Of a DNA stretch of 64,000 nucleotides, positions 53,401-62,475 are shown piece by piece (within the stretch, counting starts at the first letter, position 1; every line of letters begins with the position of its first letter). The DNA is from Prorocentrum cordatum (Eukaryota; Sar; Dinophyceae; Prorocentrales; Prorocentraceae), in NCBI GenBank assembly GCA_963575745.1, contig CAUYUJ010022074.1:7501-71500 (forward strand), given 5' to 3'. The notes beneath the pieces are model-generated. The model was not told the DNA's origin. It made no database searches and saw only the letters and a program-made list of their open reading frames with translations. The translations under genes were made by a program, and so were the position numbers.

Positions 53401-53574
53401 AGGTTTTGCAAACCAAGTTGCGGGTGGGTGGGTGGGATGTTTGCGCGAGCAGTGGAGATGACGACTTCAAGTTCAGCAGAGTGGATTGCACCACACAGTT
53501 TACACCACATTTGCTCGGGTTGCACTGCAGATATTACACCACTCAGATTGCACCACGTAGCATGCGAGAGCACA

Positions 53575-53850
53575 CTGTGTGTGGTCCGCGCTGGCTAACA
53601 TGCAAGACATCGGGACATGATACGCATTGTTGGATATTTGGCGATCTCTCTGTGCCCCCTTCCGGGTCCCTTTTTGATCTGCGATCCCCTCTCCATTTCG
53701 CCGCCAACCAGCTGTGTGTGGTCCGCGTTGGCTAACACGCAAGAGATCGGGAAATGATTGGCATCGTAGGATGTTTGACGGCGTTTCTGTGTCCGATCAG
53801 GATCCCTCTCTAATCTGCGATCCCCTCGCTGTCGCCGCCGGCCCACTGGT
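53575..53850. repeat. two tandem copies of a ~137-bp unit
   Basis: TGTGTGTGGTCCGCG(C/T)TGGCTAAC starts at 53576 and 53713; both copies end CTGCGATCCCCTC plus CGCCGCC. Divergence is about 20 percent by eye. Confidence 0.85.
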
Positions 53851-53935
53851 GCCGCCCGCGGCCGGCTCAGATCCAGGGGGCCTCGCCCACCCTCCCCCCC
53901 CGCTGGCGCGCCCCCGCCGCCCATTTTTTCTCGGA

Positions 53936-54102
53936 GGTTGATCGACCTCCTACCCTGACACGTCGATTAGCGAATTGGCCGTTTTCGGTTCGCGGGGGGG
54001 CGTCGCGGCCGTCATTTATGCGGGTCCAGGTCCGCCGGTTTCGGTCCTGGGCCGTTTTCATTAAAGGGTGGTTTACTAAAGGGAGGTTTGTCCACCGCTG
54101 AT
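53936..54102 (+). repeat. dispersed repeat, family B copy 2
   Basis: GACCTCCTACCCTGACACGT through TCCACCGCTGAT, matching 10756-10926. No family A arms flank it here, so B can exist alone. Confidence 0.85.
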
Positions 54103-54685
54103 TTTTGGTCGGTAGCAGTTCACGCGGGCCTTGCATGTTCTCGCACTCGCGCGATCAAGTGCGCCAGCGTCTGGTAATCCATGCGGCATGCGGCAGCGCC
54201 GATCTTGAGCCGACGAGCGTCGACTCGGCGTCGGCTTGCGCCGCTCGGCGTCGACCCGCACGATCGAGCAGCACGACATGGACAGGCCCCCGCGAGTTGC
54301 TACACTGCTCCCTCTCGTCCCCCCCTCCCCGTCTCCTCATGACCTCCAACGTCTCATTTTTTTGTGTTAAAGAATTTGTTTCATTTTTTTACCCAAAAAT
54401 GAATAAATAAAAAACACATCCTCCATGAGACAATCTGGGTGTTTGTCGCATTGCTCGGCTTCGGGCCCTCGCCAGGCCCAGGGGGCCGTCAGAAGAAGAC
54501 ACGTTCTGCATTCAAGAAAATCGTTGTGCGAATTCAAAATTGTTGACGCTTCGCGTATCCCCACCAGCCCATCCAGAAACGATGCTCAGGGGAGTTGAGG
54601 TGATCAGGGAAGTCGGGGAGCATGCAGAATAACAAAGGGCGGGGGAAGCTGTCACAGACCCCGAGAGGTGGAGGATGGAAGAGGA
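54103..54685. other. spacer, no gene recognised
   Basis: GC-rich to 54350, then AT-rich (54355-54415, TTTTTTTGTGTTAAAGAATT and ACCCAAAAATGAATAAATAAA). No coding frame is convincing. Confidence 0.4.
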
Positions 54686-54915
54686 ATCGTCGTCGTCGTC
54701 GGAGGAGGAGGAGGAAGAGAAGGAGGAGGAGGAGGGGGAGGAGGAGGAGGAGAATGAGGAGGATATGGAGTAGGGCGAGGACGATGAGGACGAGAAGGAG
54801 GAGAAGGAGCAGAGGGAGGAGAAGGAGGAGCAGGAGGAGGAGGGGGAGGAGGAGGAGGAGGAGGGAGGAAGAGGAAGAGGTGGTTGAGGAAGAGGAAGAG
54901 GAAGAGGACGGCGAA
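54686..54915. repeat. (GGA)n-rich tract
   Basis: GTC/GGA triplets then GGA/GAC/GAA purines. The tract ends with GAGGAAGAGG units. Confidence 0.9.
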
Positions 54916-54949
54916 CCGAAGAGCCAGAAGCGTCTTGAATGCCTTTTCG

Positions 54950-55480
54950 GAAATCCTCTTGAGGCTTCTTGGGGGTCTCTTGGGAGCCTCTTGGAGGCCT
55001 CTTGGGCGCCTCTTGGGGACGTCTTGGCGCCTCTTGGGGCGCTCTTGGGGGCTGTAGGAGCTCCAATTAGCCTCCGGGAGCCCCATACATCGCCTCTTGG
55101 GCCCCTCTTGGAGCGCTCTTGGAGCGCTCTTGGGCGCTCTTGGGGCCGTCTTGGGGCTCTCTTGGGCCTCTGATGGGGCGCTTTTGGGCCATCTTGGAGC
55201 CATATTGAGGCCTCGGATGTCCATCGGAAGCGAAAAGGCGAGAAAGCAAAACACATTGTTTTTCCTTAGGTTTGGGACGATGTTGGCCTCGTCAGGGCCT
55301 CCTTAGGGAGCTCTTTGGCCACTTGGAGCCGTCTTGGGATCGTCTTGGGGTCTCTTGGAGCATCTTGGGAGCCATCGTGAGCGATCTTGCGCTATCTTGA
55401 GCCATCTTGGAGCTCATCTTGGGCTCTCTGAGGCGCTTTTGAAGCCATCTTTGGCCATCTTGGACGCTCCAACGCGCCGC
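54950..55480. repeat. CTCTTGGGGCC / CATCTTGGAGC minisatellite
   Basis: About 40 degenerate units of 10-15 bp: GCCTCTTGG(G)GGC to 55140, then GCCATCTTGGAGCC. The whole tract reads open in several frames on both strands. Related phrases are at 5160-5310. Confidence 0.8.
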
Positions 55481-55730
55481 GGCCCCCCCCGTCCAGGTCC
55501 AGGGGAGGGGGGAGGGGGAGGGGTAAACCCCTCCACAAGGGGGAAGAGGGAGGGGTGGAAGAGGATCTGCTCTAGACCACCTACGCCCAGAGGGCTGGTG
55601 GGATTGTTTTTTCCCTACCTAGGCTCTGCCTAGCAGTGTTCTTACTCTCTGGGCTTAAAGGGGCCGGGCAGTGGAAAGCGCCCCGGGCGGTTCCCCCAGT
55701 ATCCGCCCCGCGGTTCCCCCAGTTACGTCC
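55481..55730. other. GC-rich spacer
   Basis: GGGGAGGGGGGAGGGGGAGG near 55503 and a CCCCGGGCGGTTCCCCCAGT duplicate (55681 and 55707 variant). CTAGGCTCTGCCTAG (55619-55633) is a palindrome and recurs near 55908. Confidence 0.5.
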
Positions 55731-56225
55731 TTTCAGCTTAGCGTTGCTTATCTCATCTTAGCTTAGCTTCTTCCATATTAGCTTAGCTTAGCTTCATCTT
55801 AGCTCAGGTTAGTTTCATATTAGCCCAGGTTTATCTTAGCTTAGCTTACATTCATCTTAGCTTCGCTGAGCTTTAACATAGCAGAGCATGCACAGCGTAG
55901 CATAGCATAGGCTCTGCCTAGAGGGCTAGCTTAGCTTAGCTTAGCATAGCACAGCGCTGCATTAGCATAGCATAGCATAGCATACCATAGCCAATATTAG
56001 CAGATCATAGCATAGCATAGCGCAGCATAGCATAGCATAGCATAGCATAGCATAGCATAGCGCAGCTTGGCATAGCATAGCATAGCATAGCTTATAATCG
56101 CACAGCGCAGCATAACGCAGCGTCACATAGCATAGCATAGCATAGCATAGCATGGCATGGTATGGCATAGCATAGCATAGCATAGCGCAGCATAGTATGG
56201 CATAGCATAGCATAGCAACGAATGC
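55731..56225. repeat. pentamer minisatellite TTAGC/CATAG
   Basis: TTAGC/CTTAG pentamers at 55735-55865 switch to CATAG/CATAGCGCAG at 55880-56220, over 60 units. Cys/Tyr/Ala/Met-rich translations are artefacts. Confidence 0.95.
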
Positions 56226-56560
56226 TGCTTTCCTAGGGGTTCCAACTTCTAGGTAGGGTCGCACTGGGGTATTAAAACATGAACAACATCCAGAAATGGT
56301 GCTCGAATGCCAGAAAAAATGCTTTTGAATTTTACTTGGTTCTTGAGTTCAAACATGAATTCAAAAACAAGCGTTCTGAATTCAGAAACCGATCCGGCCC
56401 CTGGGACCGGCTCGGGCCTCCCGGGGACCGCGCGCCGAAGCCTCCTCACGGCGTCGGAGGCCTCTTTGGGCCTCCCCTCCCGGGAGGAGAGGGGGCGAGG
56501 AGGAGGCTCCCTCCCCCCGGTTGCCTCCATCCTCGCTCCTCCGCGCCTCCCTCGTCTCTG
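56226..56560. other. spacer with an AT-rich patch
   Basis: 56270-56390 is AT-rich. GAATTC-centred repeats (TTCAAACATGAATTCAAAAA) form weak hairpins. A plus-strand frame starting MNNIQKWCSN is open from 56279 but runs into TCC sequence; no domain is seen. Confidence 0.4.
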
Positions 56561-56805
56561 CCCTGCGCTGTCCCTTCGTCTCCTCCTCCCTCCTCCTCCT
56601 CCTCCTCCTCCGGCTCCTGCTCCTGCTCCTGGTCCTTCTCCTCCTCTTCCTCCTCCTCCTCATCCTCTCCCTCCTCCCCCTCCTCCCCCTCCTCCGGCTC
56701 CTGCTTCAGTTCCTGCTCCTGCTCCTGCTCCTGCTCCTCCCCGTCCTCCTCCTTCTCCTCCTCCTCCTCCTCCTCATCCTCATCCTCGTGTTCGTGCCCC
56801 TGTTG
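56561..56805. repeat. (TCC)n/(CTG CTC)n tract
   Basis: TCC triplets with CCGGCTCCTGCTCCTG inserts at 56617 and 56693. Confidence 0.95.
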
Positions 56806-56875
56806 TCCCGCAGGCAGTTCCTCCTGGAGTTCGGACGGCTCCCAGGCCCGAAGCGAGCTCCTCGATCCCCTTCGG

Positions 56876-57068
56876 AGATCCCCGAACGGTGCAGTGACCA
56901 CACCATGTGGTGAGTCAGAGGGTGGCTCGGGATCTCCGCGCGGTTTTGGGACTCGGGTCGTTCCCCGAGGACGCCTCGGGAGGCTGGGGCCCCCGGGGCC
57001 CCAAGACCGTGGGGCGACATGCTGCGAGAGGTCGCCGCGCGCTCTGTCGCCACACGGCTTTTGGACCC
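56876..57068. repeat. dispersed palindromic repeat, family F copy 2
   Basis: Matches 18567-18790 in order: CCGAACGGTG, GTGACCACACC, GGTTTTGGGACTCGGGTCGT, CCGAGGACG and a final GGCTTTTGGAC. The GTGCGGTGA boxes are mostly decayed. Confidence 0.7.
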
Positions 57069-57281
57069 CCGAGTCGTGCATCAGAACACGACGGGAGGTG
57101 TCCAGTCAATCTCGACCTCTGGGGGCACTCGGCGGGACGCGCGGACGCCAAGAAGCTATTCGGGACGAGACGCGCCGGTCCCCAGGGCAATGGGTCGAGG
57201 TCTCCGGGTGTCGACGCCGCGAAGAAACATAGACGTCGGGGGCGTGGGGCGTAAGGCTTGGAGGGTCTGGAGCGAGCTTGA

Positions 57282-57408
57282 TGGGCCTGTTTTCCACCAC
57301 CACCACCACCATAAGTTGGAGAGGGGCAGGCGGAGGAGGAGGAGGAGGAGGAGTAGGAGGACCCCTCCCCCTCAAACTTATGGTGGTGGTCGTGGAAACC
57401 AAGCCCAG
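57282..57408. mobile_element. foldback (MITE-like) element, family A copy 3
   Basis: TGGGCCTGTTTTCCACCACC at 57282 is mirrored by GGTGGTCGTGGAAACCAAGC near 57387-57406. CCATAAGTTGGAG pairs inside; the loop is a GGA tract. A family B copy starts 97 bp downstream. Confidence 0.8.
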
Positions 57409-57504
57409 CAGAGCCTCCATTGGCCGACGATTTCGAGAAAAGTCTGGGCCCTCGAGCCCCGAGCCGCGGTGCCCCCCCCTCCCCCCCTCGGGGTACAAGT
57501 ATCG

Positions 57505-57693
57505 GGGGTGGACAGACCTCCTACCCTGACACGTCGATTCAGGAATTGGCCGTTTTCGGTTCGCGAGAGGGCTTCGGTCCAGGTCCGTCGGTTTCGGTCC
57601 CATCATTTATGCGGGTCCAGGTCCGTCGGTTTCGGTCCCAGGCCGTTTTCACTAAGGGGAGGTCAACTAAAGGAAGGTTTGTCCACCGCCGAT
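57505..57693 (+). repeat. dispersed repeat, family B copy 3
   Basis: Matches 10756-10926 but contains an internal direct duplication of GGTCCGTCGGTTTCGGTCCC (57580 and 57620), which replaces the CGTCGCGGCC part. Confidence 0.85.
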
Positions 57694-57930
57694 AATAATG
57701 GCATGAACATAAACTTTCGAAGGTCCGCGCGGGTTGCTCGGATCTGCGCTGGACCCCCGCCCATGGCGCGCGGAGCGCGCCATGGGCGGCGCTGGAACCG
57801 CCCAGCGCCTATCTGCGAAATCCGGGCAGACCTCAAAGCCTTTCTGCTGACGTAAGTGTTTGTTCCCCTCGGGGGGAAGGGGAGCTGAACCCACAGCGGC
57901 TTGGACCCTGTTGTTGCGCCGCTTCGCCAG

Positions 57931-59123
57931 ATCCAGTACTGTGAAAGAGCGTGTTCTACCGCTGCTGGCGGAAAACCGGGGGGGGTCACTACCGGTTCGA
58001 ACCCCTCCCCCCCCCCCCCCCGGAAAACCGGGGGGGGTCACTACCGGTTCGAACCCCTCCCCCCCCCCCCCCAGCTCATCATGAAAAGGGGGGGGGGTCA
58101 CTACCGGTTCGAACCCCCCCCCCCCCCTCGAAAACCGAGTGGGGGTGCGGACAGTGGTGGGGACGGTGTTGGTGGGGACAGTGGTGAGGGGACAGCGGGA
58201 CAGTGGTGGGGACAGTGGGACAGTGGGACAGTGGTGGGGACGGTAGTGGTGGGGACAGTGGTGGGGACAATGGTGGGAACAGGGGGGACAGTGGACAGTG
58301 GTGGGAACGGTGGTGGTGGGGACAGTGGTGTGGGGACAGTGGGAATGAGGTGGAAACACTGGGACAGTGGAGGGTACAATGGTGGTGGAGACACTGGTAA
58401 AGGCGGTGGCGAGGACGGCGGTGGGACAATGGGACAGAGGTACAGTGGGGACAGTGGTGGGGACAGTGGGGACAGTGGTGGAAACAGTGGGACAGCTCAG
58501 TGGGACAGCGGAGGAGTCAGTGGGACAGTGGGGACAATGGGGATAGGCAGTGGTTGGGTCCGTGGAGACAGTGGGGAGAGTGGAACCGTGGTGGGAACAG
58601 TTGTGGGAACAGTGGGGACAGTGCGACAGTGGTGGGGGCATTGGTGGGGACAATAGGGACGGTGGTGGAACCAGTGGGGACAGTGGTGGTGAGGACAGTG
58701 GTGCTGGGAACAACAGTGGGGGATGTGATGCGAGCGGTGGTAGGGACCGGGAGTCGTTTGCTGGCGGTGCGTGGGGGGGGGGGTCGAACCGGTAGTGACC
58801 CCCCTCCGGTTTTCGAGGGGGGGGGGGGGGGGGGGGGGTCCAACCGGTAGTGACCCCCCCGGTTTTCCGGATCCGGAGGGGGGGGGGGGGGGGGGGGGGA
58901 GGGGTTCGAACCGTAGTGACCTTCCCGGTTTTCGAGGGGGAGGGGGGGGGGGGGGGAGGGGTTAGGGGAGGGGGGTGGTTTTGCCGGGAGGGAGGGTGGA
59001 GGGGTTCCAGCAGGGGGGGGGGATTTTCGGAGGGGGGGGGGGGAGACCCCCGGGCTCCGGAGGAAAAGGTTGGCAATTTTCCAGAGTAAAGCGGCGGTGG
59101 ATCACGCTCTCTCAGTACTGTGG
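57931..59123. mobile_element. 1.2-kb foldback element with G-rich subterminal repeats
   Basis: The left end (CCAGTACTGTGAAAGAGCGT, ACCGCTGCTGG) is the inverted match of the right end (AAGCGGCGGTGGATCACGCT, CTCAGTACTGTGG). Next inside come three GGTCACTACCGGTTCGAACC boxes with C8-C14 runs (57977, 58037, 58100) mirrored by three GGTTCGAACC…-type complements with G-runs (58780, 58840, 58900). The middle, 58140-58760, is a GGGGACAGTGGT minisatellite of 9-12 bp units. No transposase. No clear target-site duplication. Confidence 0.85.
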
Positions 59124-59235
59124 AAACCCATGCCAAGAAACACCCTGATTCTCTTCAGGGTGCCCTGGGTTTCTTGGGTTTCGATGGTTTTGCGATGGAA
59201 AGTCCCAAACCAAAGTTCAGTGTCAGAGCCCCGAG
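59124..59235. repeat. dispersed hairpin repeat, family I copy 1
   Basis: CCAAGAAACACCCTGATTCT pairs with CAGGGTGCCCTGGGTTTCTTGG in a stem-loop (59131-59178). A second copy with the same CAGGGTGCCCTGGGTTTCTT is at 61748-61862. Confidence 0.8.
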
Positions 59236-59462
59236 TCATCAGGGCTTGGGGCAGTCAGGGGTAACTACAGATTCGCGCCTCGGGGGCCCAAACAGGAGTT
59301 ACCCCAGACCGCAGTCACACCAGATAATTTGAGCGTCCAACCCTCCCGAATCATCAGGGTTGGGCCCGGGGCGGTCGGGGGTAATTGCAGATTCGCGCCT
59401 TGGGGGCCCAATCCGGGTTGCCCCGAACCGGAGCTATCCCGGATAATTCGGGCGCCCAACAG
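59236..59462. repeat. two tandem copies of a ~115-bp unit
   Basis: ATCAGGGCTTGGGGCAGTCA (59238) and ATCAGGGTTGGGCCCGGGGC (59352) begin units that share GCAGATTCGCGCCT(T/C)GGGGGCCC and GATAATT(T/C)G(A/G)GCG(T/C)CCAAC. Confidence 0.85.
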
Positions 59463-59605
59463 TGGACGTCTGGGGGTCTCAGGGTTGTGTTTCTTGTGGA
59501 AGGACTCTTGTGGTCGAGCTCCTATATACTGTGCACATCGCAGCCAGAGATTTGTGCATGTCTGTCAGCCTGTAAGGTTTCTGGGGCGCGTCGGCGCCAA
59601 AAAGT
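59463..59605. other. short spacer with a duplicated GGTCTCAGGGTTG phrase
   Basis: GGTCTCAGGGTTGTGTTTCT and CTTGTGGAAGGACTCTTGTGG (59473-59516) recur in changed form at 62021-62059. Confidence 0.5.
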
Positions 59606-59775
59606 TTCAGTGGGAAAAAAACACACGGACACCATTCATCGTCGACCCTCGGGGAAAGATGGGAAAGATGTAGGAATGGGGGGGGGGACGATGCAAGCCC
59701 CGAAACTGTAGAAAAGGATTGGGACTTCTGGGATTTGTGCCCGTGTGCTGGTGGCCCCTTTGGAGGTGCCCGCCT
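59606..59775. repeat. dispersed ~165-bp repeat, family J copy 1
   Basis: AACACACGGACACCATTCAT, CGTCGACCCTCGGGGAAAGATG, a G-run, then TTGGGACTTCTGGGATTTGTG. The same order occurs at 59938-60115 and 60898-61085. Confidence 0.75.
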
Positions 59776-59937
59776 CCCTCCCCGTGGGCCCGTGCCGCGG
59801 ATGGCGCTTCGACGGCCCGGCCTGCGGCGCGAGGCGTGGCGACCAGAGGCTCCCCCCCCCCGCCGCGCCTCCCCGGGAGGCCCCAGGCACGGCGAGAGCC
59901 CGGAAATGACGAGCGAGCAGCACACCCCACACCCACG

Positions 59938-60115
59938 GGGAGGAGGGAAACAAACACACAGACACAATGAATCGTCGATTCCCAGGAAGATGTGGGGAAC
60001 TATGGGAAGTGGGGGGGAAGACGAGAAACCCAAAAATACTGGAAAGTATTGGGGATACTGCTATTTGTGTGTGTATTTAGTTGTGTGTCTTTGGGCCCCT
60101 TCACACAGGGAGGTC
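59938..60115. repeat. dispersed ~165-bp repeat, family J copy 2
   Basis: AACACACAGACACAATGAAT, CGTCGATTCCCAGGAAGATG, GGGGGGGAAGACGAGAAACC, then ATACTGCTATTTGTGTGTGT. Confidence 0.75.
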
Positions 60116-60193
60116 GGAGGGAGAAGGGCTGGCTCTCCTCACGGGTGCGGGTCGTCGGACCCCCGGGGGGGCGCCCGTCCGAGCGGGGGCCCC

Positions 60194-60324
60194 CATCTTG
60201 GCATCGCTCGGACGTGTGCATTTTTTCTCGGCGAGAACCATCGAGGATCATCCTGGGCCATCGAGCAAAAAAACACACGCACGAAACCGAAAAATGCACG
60301 GGGAATGGACATCCGAGCGATGGC
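60194..60324 (-). mobile_element. inverted-repeat element, family H copy 2
   Basis: GGCATCGCTCGGACGT at 60197 is mirrored by ACATCCGAGCGATGGCAAGC ending near 60329; GTGCATTTTT(T)C pairs with GAAAAATGCAC inside. On the minus strand it matches 12489-12602 closely, including TTTGCTCGATGG(C/T)CCAGGAT. Confidence 0.75.
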
Positions 60325-60444
60325 AAGCCATCCGACAACGCGCACCCCTGGCTCATCCCGTCCCCCCTATGGGTATGGGTGCGCGTCGGTCGTTCGTCCA
60401 GGAAGGGAGGCCCTTGACCCCGAGTCGGCGGCGAGCGAGGGGGG

Positions 60445-60622
60445 GGAGCGATGAGGAGGAGGAGGAGGTCGAGAAGGAGGAGGACGAGGAGGAGGAGGAG
60501 GAGGAGGAGGAGGAGGACGACGAAGACGAGGACAAGGAGGAGGAGGAGGAGGAGGAGGAGGAGGAGGAGGACGAAGACGAGGACAAGGAGGAGGAGGAGG
60601 AGGAGGAGGAGGAGGCCCTCGC
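60445..60622. repeat. (GGA)n tract with internal 50-bp duplication
   Basis: GACGAAGACGAGGACAAGGA recurs at 60508 and 60560 inside the GGA repeat. Confidence 0.95.
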
Positions 60623-60637
60623 AGGGGGGGAGTGCTC

Positions 60638-60865
60638 CGCGGCCTCGGGGGAGGGGCTCAGAAGCCGACGCAGACGGCCCGGGGGACACACGAGCCTCCA
60701 GAGGAAGCCCGCCCCTTCCCACCCACGTCCCCCCCACGCTCGCCGCCGCGGCCTCGGGGAGGGGCTCGGAAGCCGACGCAGAAGGCCGGGGGACACGCGG
60801 GCCTCTGGAGGAAGCCTGCCCCTTTTCACTCACCTACCCACGTCCCCCCCACGCTCGCTCGCTCG
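60638..60865. repeat. two tandem copies of a ~120-bp unit
   Basis: GGGGAGGGGCTC(A/G)GAAGCCGACGCAGA starts at about 60648 and 60757; both end in CCACGTCCCCCCCACGCTCG. Long open frames across it are repeat-derived. Confidence 0.85.
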
Positions 60866-60897
60866 CCGACTGGGGCCATCCTGGGGAGCCGTCTTCC

Positions 60898-61085
60898 GAG
60901 AGGGGAGACAACACACGCACACACACACACAGACACGGTGAGTCGTCGATCCCCAGGAGGAAAGAGGGGAAACATTTGGGAAGTGTGGGGGGGGGGAAGG
61001 CGAACATCCAGAAAATCTGAGAACAGATGGGGGATCGTGGGATCTGTGTGTACCTGGTGGTGTGCGCCCCCGGGCCCTTTCGGTC
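60898..61085. repeat. dispersed ~165-bp repeat, family J copy 3
   Basis: AACACACGCACACACACACA, CGTCGATCCCCAGGAGGAAAG, GGGGGGGGGAAGGCGAAC, then GGGATCTGTGTGTACCTGG. Confidence 0.75.
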
Positions 61086-61209
61086 TCGGGCCCGACGAGA
61101 CCCTCCGACGCCTCGCGAGGCGGCGCGTCGAGGCCTGGGCGGCGGGGGCAAGGGGGGATCGGCCACGCGCAGGAGGGACCTTGCGCCAGAGTGATCTCCG
61201 GTGCGGGCC

Positions 61210-61410
61210 CACTGGGGTTAGGTCGGGCGTGTCCCCCTACAGGAGGATATTCGACGAACAAAAAAATAAACCAGAAATACACCAAAATTGCCAAACAATG
61301 TTTTCAAAAAGCCAGGTTATGTTTGGGCTACTTTTTGATTATTTTTGGGTATTTCTTTCTTTTCGTAGAAAATCCCCCTGTAGGGGGACAGGCCCGACTT
61401 AACACTGGGG
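61210..61410. mobile_element. family C DNA-transposon-like element (MITE) with 8-bp target-site duplication, copy 3
   Basis: The element is 61218-61402 (185 bp). The left end TTAGGTCGGGCGTGTCCCCC and the right end, read inverted, TTAAGTCGGGCCTGTCCCCC differ at two positions, and pairing continues through TACAGG. CACTGGGG flanks both sides (61210-61217 and 61403-61410), a perfect 8-bp duplication. The interior is AT-rich (AAAAAAATAAACCAG, TTTTTGATTATTTTTGGG), unlike the GC-rich surroundings. Non-autonomous; a hAT-like or Mutator-like source is inferred from the duplication length. Confidence 0.85.
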
Positions 61411-61747
61411 CCCACCCGATCGCGAGTGAGTGCGATGCGATAGCAGCAGCTTGCCCAGAGATCCAACAATCAAGGCGGAGGTCTTTTTCCCAGATTTCGG
61501 CCCCTCTATATAGGGGCCCTCGCCGGGCCTCGGGACCGTCAACAAAATGGCTCAGGATGAGAAGCCGGTCCCGGGGAGTGGGTCGGGACCTCTGGGGGGC
61601 CCGCATCGAAGGAATCGCGACCTCGGATCTCTGGGTGTGCGCCTGGCGGTGTCCCCAGAAGGCCTTTCCCCCCCTTGGCTGCGCACTGCGGGGCCCAGGG
61701 CCACTCCTGCGCGTGGCCGAGGGGTGGGGGGTCACGCGACACAGCGG
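61411..61747. other. spacer between elements
   Basis: GC-rich, no domain in any frame. CAGGATGAGAAGCCGGTCCC at 61551 recalls 5824-5845. Confidence 0.4.
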
Positions 61748-61860
61748 AGGCCCACGCCCCCCAAGAAAACACCCTGCCTGCCTCCAGGGTGCCCTGGGTT
61801 TCTTGGGCGTCGAGGGCTCGGCTCGGGACGCGACGTTCCCGCGCCGAAGATCGATGGACA
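61748..61860. repeat. dispersed hairpin repeat, family I copy 2
   Basis: CCAAGAAAACACCCTGCCTG pairs with CAGGGTGCCCTGGGTTTCTTGG, as in 59124-59235. It directly abuts the next family C element. Confidence 0.75.
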
Positions 61861-62020
61861 ACCTGGGGTTAGGTCGGGCCTGTCTCCCTGCAGGCGGGTT
61901 TCGCGGGCGAAACATTTGCAGCACTCAATGAAATGTTCCAAAAATGCTCGAACATAGTAAAACACATCGTCCCCAGACTATGTTCTTACTAGTTTCAACC
62001 GGCCCAACTTAAACCTGGGG
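61861..62020. mobile_element. family C DNA-transposon-like element (MITE) with 8-bp target-site duplication, copy 4
   Basis: The element is 61869-62012 (144 bp). It begins TTAGGTCGGGCCTGTCTCCC and ends GGCCCAACTTAA. ACCTGGGG flanks both sides (61861-61868 and 62013-62020), a perfect 8-bp duplication. The interior has AAATGTTCCAAAAATGCTCG and an AGACTATGTTC phrase. It lacks the inner CCTGTAGGGGGAC on the right seen in copy 3. Confidence 0.8.
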
Positions 62021-62299
62021 TCTCAGGGTTGGGTCTCCTGTGGAAGGCTTCTTGTGGCCTAGCATCCGCTGTGGCCCGAAGGCCGGCCGCAGCTGGGCGA
62101 GGAGGAGCCCCCTCGACCCCGGGCCTCCCCTCCCCCTCGTCAGCTCCTCCTCCTCCTCGGGACCCTTCCCCGGGGCCGCCACCTCATCCCGAGCGGCCGG
62201 CCCGACTCAGCGGCGTATCTTTTCCCCATCTTTTTTTCGAAAAGCTGTAGGTGGAATGAAAAACACGATGTGCGCCCTGGCCCCGTCGGAGTTGCAGAA
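62021..62299. other. spacer, no gene recognised
   Basis: GC-rich with the duplicated GGTCTCAGGGTTG phrase at 62021. No domain is visible. Confidence 0.4.
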
Positions 62300-62475
62300 A
62301 TGCGAGCGCAATGGCGCGTGCGGTCGCGCGCGACCCGCCGCTAGGGCGTCGCGGCGACGGCGACGGCAACGACGACGACGACGACGCGGGGTCCGCGCCG
62401 ACGGCAACGACGGCGGCAAGGGCGACGGCGGCGACGACGAACATCGCGGCGACAGCGGCGACGGGGCCCGGGCCC
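62300..62475. repeat. GCGACGGCGAC triplet/hexamer tract
   Basis: GAC, GGC and GCG triplets in imperfect runs. Open frames are compositional. Confidence 0.75.

Larger units (their letters stand above)
50110..53470. repeat. higher-order repeat of ~1-1.2 kb, about three copies
   Basis: Signature boxes recur in the same order: ACTCGTCCATCCTAA (50120, 52289), GTACCCCCTGGG (51352, 52226), CGCGCGTCGTCGCGC with GCATGCCG (50262, 50512, 51548, 52435, 52727), GAACGCCCTTGCGT (50450, 52670), and GTTTTGCAAAC(G/C)AAGTTGCGGG (51186, 52098 variant, 53402). Units diverge by 15-30 percent by eye. Short open frames inside are not conserved between copies, so no gene is called. Confidence 0.75.

Noticed and set aside
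57931-59123. Simple local inversion instead of a foldback element
   Set aside because: Ends, subterminal boxes and G-runs mirror in order with unequal spacing and a separate minisatellite core, which fits foldback elements better; not fully excluded.
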